DNA from: Amoeboaphelidium protococcarum
Taxonomy: Eukaryota > Aphelidiomycota > Aphelidea
DNA length: 64,000 nt
NCBI GenBank assembly: GCA_023515745.1
Contig: JALECJ010000254.1
Span: forward strand, 682,001-746,000
Direction: 5' to 3'
Positions 1-12,394 of this stretch are shown here, piece by piece. The notes under the pieces are model-generated. The model was not told where the DNA came from. It saw only the letters and a list, made by a program, of their open reading frames with translations, and ran no database searches. Position numbers and translations under genes: made by a program. Position 1 is the stretch's first letter; each line of letters begins with the position of its first letter.

Positions 1-324
1 AAAGAAGAGCAGCAGAGGAGGAGGAAAGTATGGCTGATGCACAGACTTAATACCAGCTTAGCGATCACTGTCACAATCTGCCTACTTTCATTCGTAATGT
101 ACTCATACAGTCGTCTGATTAGTTCTAACAAGAGCTCCTATTAATGGCCCGGATTTTCTTTATTTAAACAAGGAGCTGCTGCTGCTGCCAAATATGCGCG
201 AAAAATGAAGAGATAATCGTATTGACATTATTAAGGATAGACCGGATAAGCTGTATTTCATGAATAAATGTTATAGATAGACAGATAGATAAGTTTAAAT
301 ATATTATTTGATTTCTAAATTATT
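1..324. other. intergenic flank
   Basis: AT-rich sequence downstream of the first minus-strand gene. I see no coding frame or RNA here that I can support. Confidence 0.4.
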
Positions 325-2349
325 TCATTTCTTATTGCTCGAACTTAATGACACCAAAAGACCTTCAATGATACGCAGATGGACCTTCTTCATGACGCCA
401 AAATCAAGCTCAATAGTGCGCGGTCCGCCATCATCTACATTGCCGATTGATTATTGATTATCTGATGGACTGCTCACATTTTGTTAACCAGCTGATGATG
501 ATGATGATGAAGATGCATGGGCTGGGAGAGACTTACTAGCTCCAAACTTTTTATTACCACCGAGAGTGGCGGACTTCTGCAACTGAGATTTAAGTATTGC
601 AATGGCGGATGACTGCGGCTTGAGAGGATTAAACTCTGCTCCCTTGAATGCAGTAGAAAATGTCTAGTCCGCGGGGAGTTTAGACATGTTGCGACTTATC
701 GAGGACTTTACACTTTTCTGATGAGGCTGCTACTACTACTTCTTAGAGTATTATTATTGTTGTCGCGACGGAGAGAACTACACCTATTTGTGTATAATTG
801 CGGATGGATCAGATACTGAGACTTCCACAGTGTTCTTGATAACATCCACCATCTTGGATCGCGGTTATTGAGCATCTTGTTGGGCAGCAGAAGACGCTGT
901 AAGCTAATCAAAAGGCAGAGGAGAATTACGTGGATATCTTCCCTTTGAGCTACGAGGCAATGGCTTAACTTTCTTGTCTGGTGTATCTTTACTAATTACA
1001 GGCACTCCCGACTACTATACCGCCTGGTCCACATCACGCATGAATACTTCAAGTGACTCCTGCCTATTAACAGTCTACTACTCGAAAATTCTCAACTATT
1101 AATCTGCATACAGCTCATCGTCAAGCTCAGTAACAAACGACGGACTATCGGGATCTTTACTTTAACCAGGATTTTCCTGTAACTTTTAAATCACAGTACT
1201 GATTGATAGTGGTTACGGAGACTATAGCTGCGGCTACTGCTAATCTAATAGGGACTACTACTGACCATTATCCTCAACATGCATGTCATCTGCCAAGGGA
1301 CTTTAAACGTCTTAATCGATACTTAAATCCTAATACAAATCTGCCAGAAATTTGTGCAATACATCCTTATCCATCTCATCTGCAATTTCGTCCAGAACAT
1401 CCAAATCTTCATCTGAATGTATTTGTTATTACTATTAATGTTATTAATCATGGAATTCTTATTAATTCAAAGAGGCAATATTATGAGGAGGAACTACCGC
1501 ATCAGTAGACTCAGGATTAGTGTCATTCTACAGATTCTACTCCTGAATGGTGGGAATACCATCAACGAGCATGAAATTAAAATCAGGAGCAGAGTTGGCC
1601 ACTTGATATTCTACAATCTTATTCAGAGTCTACCTAACTTCAGAGTCATATCGAGGCTGTATTCGCTACCGCTTAATCGAACCAAGGAACTACTGCATTA
1701 CATTGCCCAAATCCCTTCGCTCTGGATATTGTGGCTACTGCTATTGCTGCTGCTACTATGTTAACTAAAAATCAGATTATCGCTTTCTTTATATATAGAC
1801 AGGAGTCTGATGCATTTACACTTCAGCAGATGGAGATTGAGGAGGATGAGGAGGATTCTAATATCCTGCAACAGATGGCTTCCCGCTGTTAGCTCCTCTA
1901 CCACTATTATTATGCGTCTTCTCATGCTTCTTACAATCCTAACTTCGACTGAATCTCTTTGCACAGATGGGGCATTCGTAAGGTTTATAATTGACAACAT
2001 GGACGCGAATATGACTTACGATGTGATCTCTCTTCTCGACAGAGTGTCCACATGGAGACAGATGCAACTCTGTTTTCTACTATTATTAATTCTCTGAATT
2101 ATGATTATTATGCACATGATTCATCGTAGTTATACCTGAAGGTTATAACCAAAAACATTATAGACACAGATTACCACCAGCACGTCTCCCAATGTGGTCA
2201 TTGTTGATGTGATTAAATAGATCCACTGCCGCATCAAACTGCATGCCACAAGACAATAATTATCCATTCTCAGAGTCAATCATCCACATACACACATTAT
2301 CCTCCGACTACTAATTATTATTATTATCTGCATTATTAGAAGTCTACAT
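325..2349 (-). CDS. PacC/ZIC-type C2H2 zinc-finger transcription factor
   Basis: Reads as 674 residues with TAA/TAG as Gln, ending on TGA. Close to the N-terminus are three zinc fingers. Finger 1 has the C-x-W spacing (CMW, then CGMQFD, then HINNDH). Finger 2 also begins C-x-W (CFW) but carries an insert of about 37 residues before CGHSVEKRDHIVSHIRVH. Finger 3 is YECPICAKRF with HEKTH. The tandem C-x-W arrangement and the text NDHIGRR, KRDHIVSHIRVH and CKKHEKTH are typical of the PacC/Rim101, GLI and ZIC group, which binds DNA in the nucleus; PacC is the fungal pH regulator. The remaining 500 or so residues are rich in Gln, Asp and Ser, with Gln runs written mostly as TAG/TAA. The finger-2 insert may hide a small intron. 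The start is the first ATG before the fingers. Target genes cannot be inferred. Confidence 0.8.
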
Positions 2350-2559
2350 CTTTACTAACGATTATTAGTTTTGTTGTAAAAGATAGGTAGAGAGACACTA
2401 AAAGAAGAAACTTGTCGAATTTAATTCTTGTTTGAACGAAATAGCCGCTCTGATTGGCCCTTGAACTATGAAACATCTTCAGAGTGGTACAAGTTTAAAT
2501 AAAATCAATAATTATTCACGCTGTTTTCTGAGATTATTATAGTATCATTCTTTATCATC

Positions 2560-5078
2560 TCAATTGTCGTTGTCGTTGGGGGTAGCTTAATTCTTGCTGT
2601 GATTTTCATAGCGTAGCATTAAAAAGGTAATGTCGTTACAGTCATCGGGAGAGTCTTTGATCATGTTCAATAGCGCTTGATCAACAACTTCTTGCTCCAT
2701 TTCCAGAACTTGAGATGGAGTGGCATGAACTTGATTAGCATACAACTTCTTCTCATCAGTTGATACTTTGGCCTTTTTCTGCGGAGGTTCTGCACTGCGA
2801 TCACCTCTTTGACAATGACATTGCATCAAGTCATGAGTTTCACAGGCAGATTGGCCATAAAAACGAAAGATTCTTCTCAAGTCCTCGGTGCTGAAATGAT
2901 CAGCAGACTGGCCTTATTGCGTGTCGTTGTTCATGATCTAGTTGCTGAGACCGTCTTTCCAGACACCGCGCTGAAATATCTTTTCATCAATGCTACCAGT
3001 GCTAAGGAGTCGATATATGTATACGCACGGTGCCCTCTAGCCAGATCTCCAAACTCTTGCCATTGCCTGAGCATCGATGGTTGGATTCCAGTCACAATCA
3101 AACATCACCAGTCGAGATGCACCCACAAGATTCAAACCGAAACCGCCAGATTTCGCTGATAATAGAAATAGTTTCACCTTACAATCGATATCATTGAAGC
3201 GGTCCACAAAGTTCATACGCTTGCTCACGTTAGTACTACCATCCAGTCTGAAAAAATCAACATTCATAGACTGGACTAATGATTAAATCACATCCAAAGT
3301 TTATGTGTAATGCGACACAATGACAACTTTAGCTTCATTTTACATTTGCCAGATACTTTGTAGTAACTTCTTGAGTACATTAAGCTTACCCGAGCAATCA
3401 GAGCTAAACTACACACAATCATTAGTATTGCGGACTCCAGACTGAGTGTCCTGCTAGATGCTAGATTAGACTTCTTCAATTATAGCACGACCGAATGTTG
3501 ACTCTTCATAATTATCAAGATCGACATTCTCTGCCATTGAATTAGTCATGGCTAAATTGTACGTTATCTCTGGAGAATTAGATATCTGTTTCATCAAGTT
3601 GATGGCGTTGAGGTGTTGACCATCTTGGCAGAATTTCTGAAATTTGCTTTACACTTGCTTGATTATTCTCTCGTACAAGCTAATCTGCAGTTGAGACATT
3701 TAACAAAAGACAGTAGCCTCAATTTTAGGAGGCAGATTATCAGCATTAACTTCAGCAGTGCGTCGTAGAATGAACTGGCTGGTCAAATTGGACAATTCCT
3801 CTGATCGAGCCAGTCCCAAGTCTCGATCTTCTTTCGAGGCAGTCTTGAGTCTACCGCGCATAATAACATCCTGATACACAGATTTAAATGTCTTCACACT
3901 ACCAAAACAATTAGGATGTACAATGTCACACATGTTATAAAACTCGGTCAAATCATTCTGAATTGGTGTGCCTGTTAGCAGAACTTTCCGCTTACATTTC
4001 AGCGACAATAAAGACTTGGTAGTTTAGATACTAGCAGATTTCAGTCTGGAAGCTTCATCCGCAACAATGAGATCAAATTGAACTTTCTTATCCAGATATT
4101 GACCAATAGATCGCAACTTTTCATAACTTGTGATCATCACGGGATAAATTCTCTCACCAATTACGAAATCCTTCACCAAGTCTTCAGCTTTAATTGACTG
4201 CTAACTTCCACCATCGGCAACATAGACTTTAATCCTCTCATCTCCCAACCACTTCTTGAACTCTTTCTGCCAATTCTTTACTAAAGTCGCTGGACATACT
4301 ATGAGAACACGCTTAGCAATCGAGGACTATCCATAAAATGGTGTTTACTTCAGTAAAGTCCAAACAAGACAAATCGTTTAAAGCGTTTTACCAAGCCCCA
4401 TCTCATCAGCTAGAATCGCACCAGTTACGCCTTATTTCATTCCCATAATACTTTCATACATGAATTTCACTCCTTCTTTTTGATAATCTCGTAGATTTTT
4501 GGAGAGGACGGGATCAATAACGACATCCACAATTTAGTACTTACCATTACAGGATTATTCAGTTGGTCTAGCAAGAACCACTGCTCCTTCGGCGGATGGA
4601 TCATGACGCGGTCTTACTGGCTATTACTTTGCATATGTTGTTTCATCATCTTTTGATGGCTGAACTGACTAAAGCTTTACAAATTTAAAGTTTACGAATG
4701 GCTTGAAACGCGGTTTATTGACCTCAGACGCGTTGTTTTCAACGGCACTGGCTGCACCAACGAAGCATTTCCCAGTCAAGAAATCTTTGGCAGGAATCTC
4801 ATTCTAAACTTCAATCTCCTTACCGTTCATGGTGATAGGACATCCATCAGAGAACTTACCAACACTAGAAACTCTATTCTTAACAATTTGGGCCCCAGAT
4901 TCATCATAAAGAGTGCATTAGATTCCATCTTGTACCAGCACTCCATCAAAATCAAAAGTCTTGTTCTTCTTTTTAGTAAACTTTCTCCTACAGTACACAA
5001 ATATCAATTATTCTTCTCGTAATCATACGAACTAAATACATACCACAACACTTGATAATAATAGCATTTAGAAGACAT
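2560..5078 (-). CDS. SNF2-family DNA translocase, RAD54B/Rdh54-like
   Basis: Spliced length is 820 residues after removing one intron at 4988-5043 (56 nt, GTATGT...CTGTAG). The join restores VLWRKFTKKKNK, which matches the N-terminal block of RAD54B. Then come the helicase motifs: Walker A DEMGLGKT near residue 206, motif II as DEAS near 320, LLTGTPIQND, and the C-terminal lobe with VIVSHYTQTLDV, RLDGSTNVSKR and ARVWR. The tail keeps CETHDL and paired cysteines as in RAD54 proteins. Known role of the family: Rad51-associated chromatin remodelling during homologous recombination. Motif II differs from the usual DEGH/DEAH, with Ser in place of His. In-frame TGA precedes the chosen ATG. It is shorter at the N-terminus than human RAD54B, so an upstream exon is possible. 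Family call is firm; RAD54B over RAD54 rests on the N-terminal block. Confidence 0.88.
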
Positions 5079-5364
5079 AATTCACAGGAAGCCGGTTATA
5101 AGAATGCCAGAACCAGAATATCACTCAACGTTACACTATGGATGAACGATTGCGCAGAGATGAAACAGAATTTGGACGTTCCGGAAACAATTTCGGGAAC
5201 TCGATTTCATCGATTTTACGGCTGGCATTTCCTACAAGAAGCTCCAGTCAGTGCACAAACTGAATTTATCGCAATGCGATCACGTGGCGCGTCACAAACA
5301 CTGCAATTATCTTCACCTTTTTGTTGTACTTCTCCTCTTGATCAATCACATCAAATCAGCATTT

Positions 5365-7009
5365 ATGATGGACTCTGTTGGGTGGATGACATTGCCGAGA
5401 GAGGTTTAATTACGCATACTATAGTATTGTGACATTAGAAAGAAACTCACTCTTGGAACGGTAGGAAATTATTATTAAGTTTAAATAGTCTTATCACACC
5501 TAAAGCTCATCCATAATTCGTGTGTAGATAAGTAAATAGTTCTATCAATTGCTGTAAGACGGAGCTGCTTGGAATGAGTTTTATCTATATCAAGAGTGCC
5601 TTCTCAAAGCCTTGAAATATCAGCAATTGCATCGAATAATTCTCAAGGCTAGTGAGTGTTTAATCAGAGCCGATTTCAGGTAAGTGTGTCGTTTAATCAT
5701 TTCCAGTTCCGAAACGAGTTTGACTGAAACAACGCCGTTTGATATAAAATGTAGGGGCTCTTCTGCTGTGAGAATTTCCACTATATTTCATCTGTTTGAA
5801 TATTGTCCCAATATAAGATGGCTAAATCTACGAGGATGTAAAGAGCTATCTAAAGAGTTGCACATGATGCGGTATAATTAGATCATCACGACATGGAACC
5901 ATAGATTAAGCCGGCTTGATCTTGGGTACATACGCGACATCAGTCTGCTGCGGTATTTTCTAAGTTCTTGCAATGGAACTCTGCAATATCTAGACATATC
6001 TGGAAATATATTGACCACGACAATAATTGATTTAATCAGTAAGCATCAGTACCTGAGGACATTAATAATGGACGAGTGTGACATACTGGGAGGCGTGTAA
6101 ACGCCATTAATGACTCCGCGTTTGACTTGTCTAAGTGCTAATGGATGCCCTACTATGAATTTGTCGTTGCTTAGCAGTTGCTCTAAGCTCTCTTGTGTTT
6201 ATCTTAATAATTGTTAGCTCTCTACTAAAGTTGAACAATTGAAATATTTGGCAGCTCTGAGTTAAGTCAAGACTTTGAGTATGGCCGACAATGATTTGAA
6301 CGATGAACACGTAATAACAATTACGAGCTAAATGCACAATTTACAGAATCTTGATCTGGAAGATAATAATGTTACTGATGGTCTGCTGAACGATATTAGA
6401 TATCTTGGTTATAGTAAATCCCTCGAGACTTTATGCTTATCATCGTGTGATTAAGTGTCGAATTAGGGGGTGATTTGCTTGTTAAAGTCGTGTCGGAAGT
6501 TGCGCTCATTGGAGTTGAATAACTGTCAATCTATAACTAATGTTCTTTTAGTTTCAATTCTCCAGTATACTGCTGAATCTGCGTAAAAGTCATACACGCA
6601 ATATGATCTTGTAATCCCTCCTTTACTGTAAACCATCGATCTAACTGATATTGTCGACTTGCCTGCCAATTTAATCAGTGCTGTTGTAAATAGTGTTAAT
6701 CGTTATAGAGGTAGATTGATTGATCAAGATGATACTGATGGATGCATAATTTCCGAGTTGAGTTTGAATAATATCCGGTGTAGTTCAAAATTCTTGGTGG
6801 AATCCATGTCTGATGACACGTTGATCAGGTACCGAGTGAATTCTGCCACTTCTGATATCACATTGGCAGATGACCATGATAATAAAGATAACGCTACGCC
6901 CAATCATATCCCATTCTGTATCAAGAGTAAATGGGACTGCTTTGTAGAGCGTGAGTAAGTCGACTAAAAAGAACTTGAAAAGATTCGCAACAAATGTATA
7001 ATTTTATGA
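5365..7009 (+). CDS. F-box and leucine-rich-repeat protein
   Basis: Spliced length is 525 residues. An intron at 5461-5527 (67 nt, GTAGGA...TGTAG) separates the two halves of the F-box; the join reads WMTLPREVQLRILQYCDIRK then LTLGTISKQFYQLLQDGAAW. After that come about ten cysteine-type leucine-rich repeats such as YCPNIRWLNLRGCKEL, LSSCDQVSNQGVICLLKSC and LELNNCQSITN. F-box/LRR proteins normally bring substrates to SCF ubiquitin ligases by binding Skp1 through the F-box; the substrate here is unknown. A possible 27-nt intron at 5680-5706 (GTAAGT...CCAG) is in frame, so it could equally be coding. The upstream gene is divergent and only about 290 bp away. The start codon is uncertain because the frame stays open upstream. 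The last 17 codons follow an in-frame TAA read as Gln. Confidence 0.8.
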
Positions 7010-7087
7010 GGTATGATTGAGAAATTAAATAAATGGCTTTGCAAGTTGAAACTGCTCTATTGCTATTTTATGATTTGCCGGATCTAA

Positions 7088-9610
7088 TCATTTGCATTGG
7101 ACAACTTCATCATTGAGACGTTTAACGCGACTAAGAATCTCTTAAATCTTACCATTCAAATTATACTGCTGGTACTTGTACACTGATTATTGGCTGCTTT
7201 CAATTTGATCTTTGCTTATAGCGCGACATGTCTGTTGCCATTAGTCAGCTTCTGCACTCTTCTCTTACAGTTGACGCTTAAGCTCCATCATCCTCTGCTC
7301 CATTTCAGGACCAGACTGTCTTGACTACTCCAAAATATCTTATAGACGTTCCTCGGCCTTAGCTAGTTCTTTTGATGTTTTTTGCACTTCTGCCTAAAGA
7401 GAACTGAGTAATAAATCTTTACTCATACAATCTTGTTCAGCCTGTTACAGCAGCTTTTACATCTCTTTCTTCTCAGCATTACTCTGCTCCTTAATCTGAT
7501 TAACACGATCTTCAGATTGCTTAAGACTACGCGTTAGATTAGGAATATCCTGCTCAGCCAGCTTTTACTTTTCATTCAAAATCTTGGCAAAGGACTCTTT
7601 CAGTGCGGTCAACTCAATCATGGTGTTGCTTAATTGTGAACAAGCCAGAGATGTTACATCAGGCAAATCTTCATAAGACTCCACCTATTTAAAGTTAATC
7701 AGCGACAACTTTATCCTCTCCAAAAGCAGCTTCTCTCCACCACTTGATGATGAAATGCCTGATATCTGGACCTACAACTTTCGGATCAGATCTGAATCTT
7801 TGGCGCGCTCTTGCCGTTATAATTCCAAAGTCTATTCCAATTGCTGTCGATCATTCTACTCTCTGTTCACAACATTCTGCAGCATTTCAACCTCGTTCCT
7901 CAATTTCAACGAATGTGACTATTCGGATGACGACTATAGCTTTAGACTTTAAAGTTAGGCAGTTACTTACTAATAGTCCGCTCGAAACTTGTCCAGCGTC
8001 TGATTAGTTTGCATCAATTCCTGGTTAGATTACATCAATTTATCTTTCGCGAGCTATAACTCAGTGACTATAGATGAGTGCTATCGGTCCAGCATTTAAT
8101 ACGCACCATCAAGTTGAGCATAATCAATCTAGAGAGTTGCATTCTTATCTCTCTCCGCGTCCAGCTCCTGACGTAATGCAGCGACTTCCTTTTAGAGTTA
8201 TAATATTTGATCGTCTGCTGATGGAGTAGATTATGCAGGCTACTACTTGCTGATGTTGTTCACTGACCCGAGTAAATTATCGACACTCTGCTTTTATACA
8301 AAAGCCACCTTACTTTACATCGACTCCTCAAGGTTGGGAAATTTATTAAGCAGCTGTGCGATAAATGCAATTGCGTGATCCTTGTTACCATTGATAATGT
8401 CATCAACCGTGATAAGACTGCGCACACCCATCTCATCAGCCATTTAAAGAGCACACTCTGCTCTTTCACGTACAGAGGTGGCGCTTATGTTGGTCTAATA
8501 CAGCTCTGCTATAAACTACTCATTCTCATGACCATGTGAGAGTTGACGCAGAAGGTTCATCAGCACTTGACCATCTTTCAAATCACCGTTAAAATTGGAG
8601 ATTTTCAAGTCGCAACTGGCAGCATTCAAATGAAAATTTACCCACTTCAACAGCAGAGTCTCATTGTTGATCTTGGTGACATCTCCTTGACGTTCATTTT
8701 CTGTTAAGAGCTGATTAAGGAGCGGGTTCGCCGTAATGTCAACTTTAGACAGCAGGCCAAGTTTGATAATCTGCCACGTCAGAGCCAGAATCAAATGAGG
8801 TACACCTTTATATACGTCCTCTGATCCTATATTGTTCATTTTTACACCAATCTGCTTTGCACCGCGTAGCATCACCTGAATATTCTCAGTGACATGAGCC
8901 TTGGACTTTGGATTACGCTTCATCGCCTTAAAATCAATGCTATTAGGCACGACGAAGTTGATAACCTTTGCCAGCAGCCAGCCATCTTGACACGCTTTAA
9001 ATAAAGCTTCATCACACTCTGGTGGGTGAGTTGGAAGCTCTGTGATAGTATCAGTGAACAAATGCGACAAATCTGGGTCCAGATGCGGCATCAAATTCTC
9101 ATTGATCCATTAACAACACATGGCAGTCTCATCGCTCGAGTAGTAATGATACGACTTGGCTTGCAGTGTGAAATCACGCTCATAATCAGTAGAAATCTTC
9201 TATGGGAGAGGAGATATATTGCGAGAGCCATACTAATCGCCTGTCTTTACCATAGGACCTTGAACCACTGCAGAGATGCTACTGATCTTCTTTTCATCAA
9301 ATGCGCGCGAAGATCTCTTATTGCTAGCATAGCTGTTACTACTACCACCAACAAACGCTTACGCCAAGGCATCCATGCTCGTGTTTTTACCCAAGAAGGA
9401 CTAATCATCTACTATGGTGGGTTCAAATAAAGTCATTCGCCTATAGTTGCCATCAGTTGTTTTTGCACTTGTAGGCGTCGCACTGTTTGAAGCCATGCGA
9501 TCACCCTGATTCTAGGCTGAAGTTGACATTGAGCTACTTCGCTAACGTCCAGTCACTCTCATCGGACTTTACACAGCAGAGTTAATTTAAGGACTGGCAC
9601 TATTTTCCAT
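7088..9610 (-). CDS. plastin/fimbrin-type CH-domain protein with long coiled-coil tail
   Basis: A single uninterrupted frame of 840 residues; TGA lies in frame just before the start ATG. Residues 1-150 are Ser/Thr-rich and low complexity. Residues about 155-425 form a pair of calponin-homology domains: CCQWINEN, DGWLLAKVINFVVPNSID, ALTWQIIKLGLLS, then LLLKWVNFHLNAASC, LKDGQVLMNLLRQL and AFIAQLLNKFPNL. These match the first actin-binding module of plastin/fimbrin. From about 480 to the end is a heptad-rich coiled coil heavy in Gln, Glu and Lys. True plastins have four CH domains and N-terminal EF hands, so this is one actin-binding unit attached to a rod. Inferred role: actin binding or cross-linking through dimerisation. 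It lies 73 bp downstream of the Cdc20 frame, in the same orientation. Confidence 0.82.
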
Positions 9611-9683
9611 AATGATTCAATTTTGATTATTCTATCTAATTTACAACAAGTTATAAAGTACTCAAGTGATCAGTGATCATTGA

Positions 9684-12059
9684 TCAATGAAACACCATCA
9701 CTTGATAAAAATAGCCTTTCAATCCAAGTATAAATTCTATTGAAGCACAAAGAGAAAATAAATTAAATGCAAATTTTGTTTAATAACGCAGGTATTTTGG
9801 TACATCATCACTCTATTATCTTAATAAGGCCCCACCCACACTGGATCCAGCACCAAAATCCGGACTTGTAGCAGATGTCTTGATCAGACCATCGATTGTG
9901 TGAGCCGAGGAGGATGATGATTTCCCCTTGGTCTTCACACTCTTGGAATCAAAGGCAAACAATTTCCAAAACTTTAAATTTTCATCAGCAGCTCCAGTGC
10001 ACACCGTCTGCCCATCAGGACTCAGTGACATGTGCAAGATGCGCGAGTCATGAGCATTGGGCAGATCAATCACCTTCTTGAACGTCGGATACTTCCATAT
10101 CGTCAAATGGTTCTACGGGGCTCCGACTTGATCACTATATCCATGACTGGACACGATTTCTTTATAACTCTTTGACCACTGCAACGCGGTAACCTATGCG
10201 CCAGTGTCTATGGCGCCAGTCTTCACATCAGTGCTCATATTCCAAACATTGATTTTCTTATCAACCACTCCTCCACCAGAGGCGAGTAGTCCAGATTGCC
10301 ATGGACACCAGGCAAGAGCTCTCACAGCACCAGAGTGTTCCTACTTGGTGAGCCTGGATGAGTTCAAATTACGGACATCCCAAATGTGGAGCATATTGTC
10401 ATTACCACCCGAGGCTAGCATAGTACCATCAATATTCCATTTCAAACCGCATACATCTCCCTCATGATGATCTTTATTCAACGCAGTTATGGAACGAGGA
10501 AGCCTGACATCGTGATGAATCAAATTACCATCAGCTGTGCCTGTGGACAATAGAGTACGATTCCAATGCATAACACCAACTTTAGCCATCGACTCTGCAA
10601 CAGTACTATTGATATGGTGTCCTCTGGCACTAGACTGAACCTGAGGCATCATGCGAACACGCTTCTACTTTTCAACATTAATTAAATGAGTCATCCCTTT
10701 AAAGTCACCAACGGAGAGATGGAGTCCGTCGGAAGCCCAAGATACGGAGGAGATATCTTCTTCATCCTCTGTGGTGTATAGCTCACTTGTCTCACCACTG
10801 CTGGCATTCCATATGTACACGGTTGGGCCGAGACTTATCGCAACAACATTCTAGCAAGACCAATCTAACAGATTCAAGTAATAATCGTCAATAATACCAG
10901 GCGCATCTAAAACTTTCTCTGGAGCAGTAGGAATCTTTCGTCTGGCACTAATGTTCTTCTACGACAGCATCGACTTATTGAGATACTTGGCGCGGATATC
11001 TTTCTCGTTCGTAGACATGGCCTTCTTTTACTTTGAGAAAGACAGCAGACGTTTATCAATAGACATACCACAAGCTTTCGCAAGTTCGGACTGATAAGTC
11101 AAATCAGCAGACGTTAAAGTATGTCCGTGGTCAGTAGACTGTTTACTGACGCTGGTCACATTTGACAACTGAATAGTCACAGACATATCTTACTCCACCT
11201 ACTTTACGCTCTTATTCAGTAGGTAAGATGCAGCTGCTTAATCATCTTGATTTCTCTGAGGTACAAATCTATCATTGCCATTCACTTGAGAACTGGTCTT
11301 CCGTGCAACCTTGGCTCTATTCCAAGCAGTGGGAGTATTTAAGAGGGGATCACGGACCTTCTTAGCAGATGCGGGGCCATTATGACGGCGACGTTCAGCA
11401 GACATACTCAGACGGCGCATAGCAGCCTCAATGCAAAGTCTAGACGTATCCTGAGACTATTAGACTCTAGGGGATATGGATACGGCATTCAACTGCTTTA
11501 CCAGATCATCATCAACTTGGACAGTGGCGGCTCTGTTGGTCTTTTTCACTTTAGGTGTCATCCATTGAGGTGGACTATGAGCATCACCGTCATCCAACTT
11601 GCGAGGAGTAACATTGTTCAAATTCAATGACCTGACTGGAGACTGAGCAAAGGGTTTAGCTGTATACACTGACTTCTTCTTGCGATTAAAAGCAGGAGTT
11701 TTTATCTAGGTATTTCCATTGTAAGGACTATAATTTTCATTACCGGCATCATTGTTATCACCAGTGTTATTATTGTTCACACATTCTCGACTGAAACCAA
11801 AATCGTACTGAAATTGCGACTGCACTGAAGGAGACTATTATTATAACTATTGAATGGGAGAACAGTTCTGACTAGATCTGGATAGTGAACTTCTCTTCCT
11901 GAATACCGGTGTATGAGCTGCCGTTCCTGTGTCACATGGAGACACTTGAGACTGACTCTATCTGCCCACTGTATGCTGACTCAACTTGAACGGCGGAGTC
12001 TTGATAACATACGCAGGCTACTGCTGAACAGGTGTTCCAGACTATCGAGCACTTTACAT
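9684..12059 (-). CDS. Cdc20/Fizzy-family APC/C activator
   Basis: The WD40 half is an unmistakable Cdc20/Cdh1 propeller: [47 protein letters not shown] and [18 protein letters not shown]. Upstream are the conserved [11 protein letters not shown] block (near residue 266) and a long, low-complexity N-terminal region. The protein recruits substrates to the anaphase-promoting complex during mitosis. The end is odd. The family normally stops just after an Ile-Arg tail, and here the sequence reaches LLR at 9819 and then hits TAA TAG in tandem. Read as Gln-Gln, the frame runs on 42 more codons with no family resemblance to a TGA at 9684. The protein is therefore either 747 residues (if UAR terminates here) or 791. 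The start is the first ATG after an in-frame TGA. Confidence 0.88.
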
Positions 12060-12394
12060 CAGGTTTCTTACTCTTTCACTATTCTTGATTCACACACAAA
12101 TTAAAGATATAGTTAAGACTCTACAATAATATAGATGCTACCACCACACACAAAGAGTAAGATAATTGTATACTCTAACAGTGCGTGCTCTACTGCAACC
12201 AAAAAGTGAATGAAGAATGAAATGTGACAGAGTTGAAACGATCGTTGAAACAACACGACGATAGGTGAAACTATTTAACGCCGTGATTTCTCTCTCTCTA
12301 TCTATTCAGTGATTTATAAGAAGGAGAAGTAAAGAATTAGGCAAAAGGAATCTCAGACTTATATGTTTATAAATTTCAAGAAGGCAAACAGTAT

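Noticed and set aside
2809-3159. Plus-strand ORF antisense to RAD54B
   Set aside because: Shadow of the helicase frame; no independent features.
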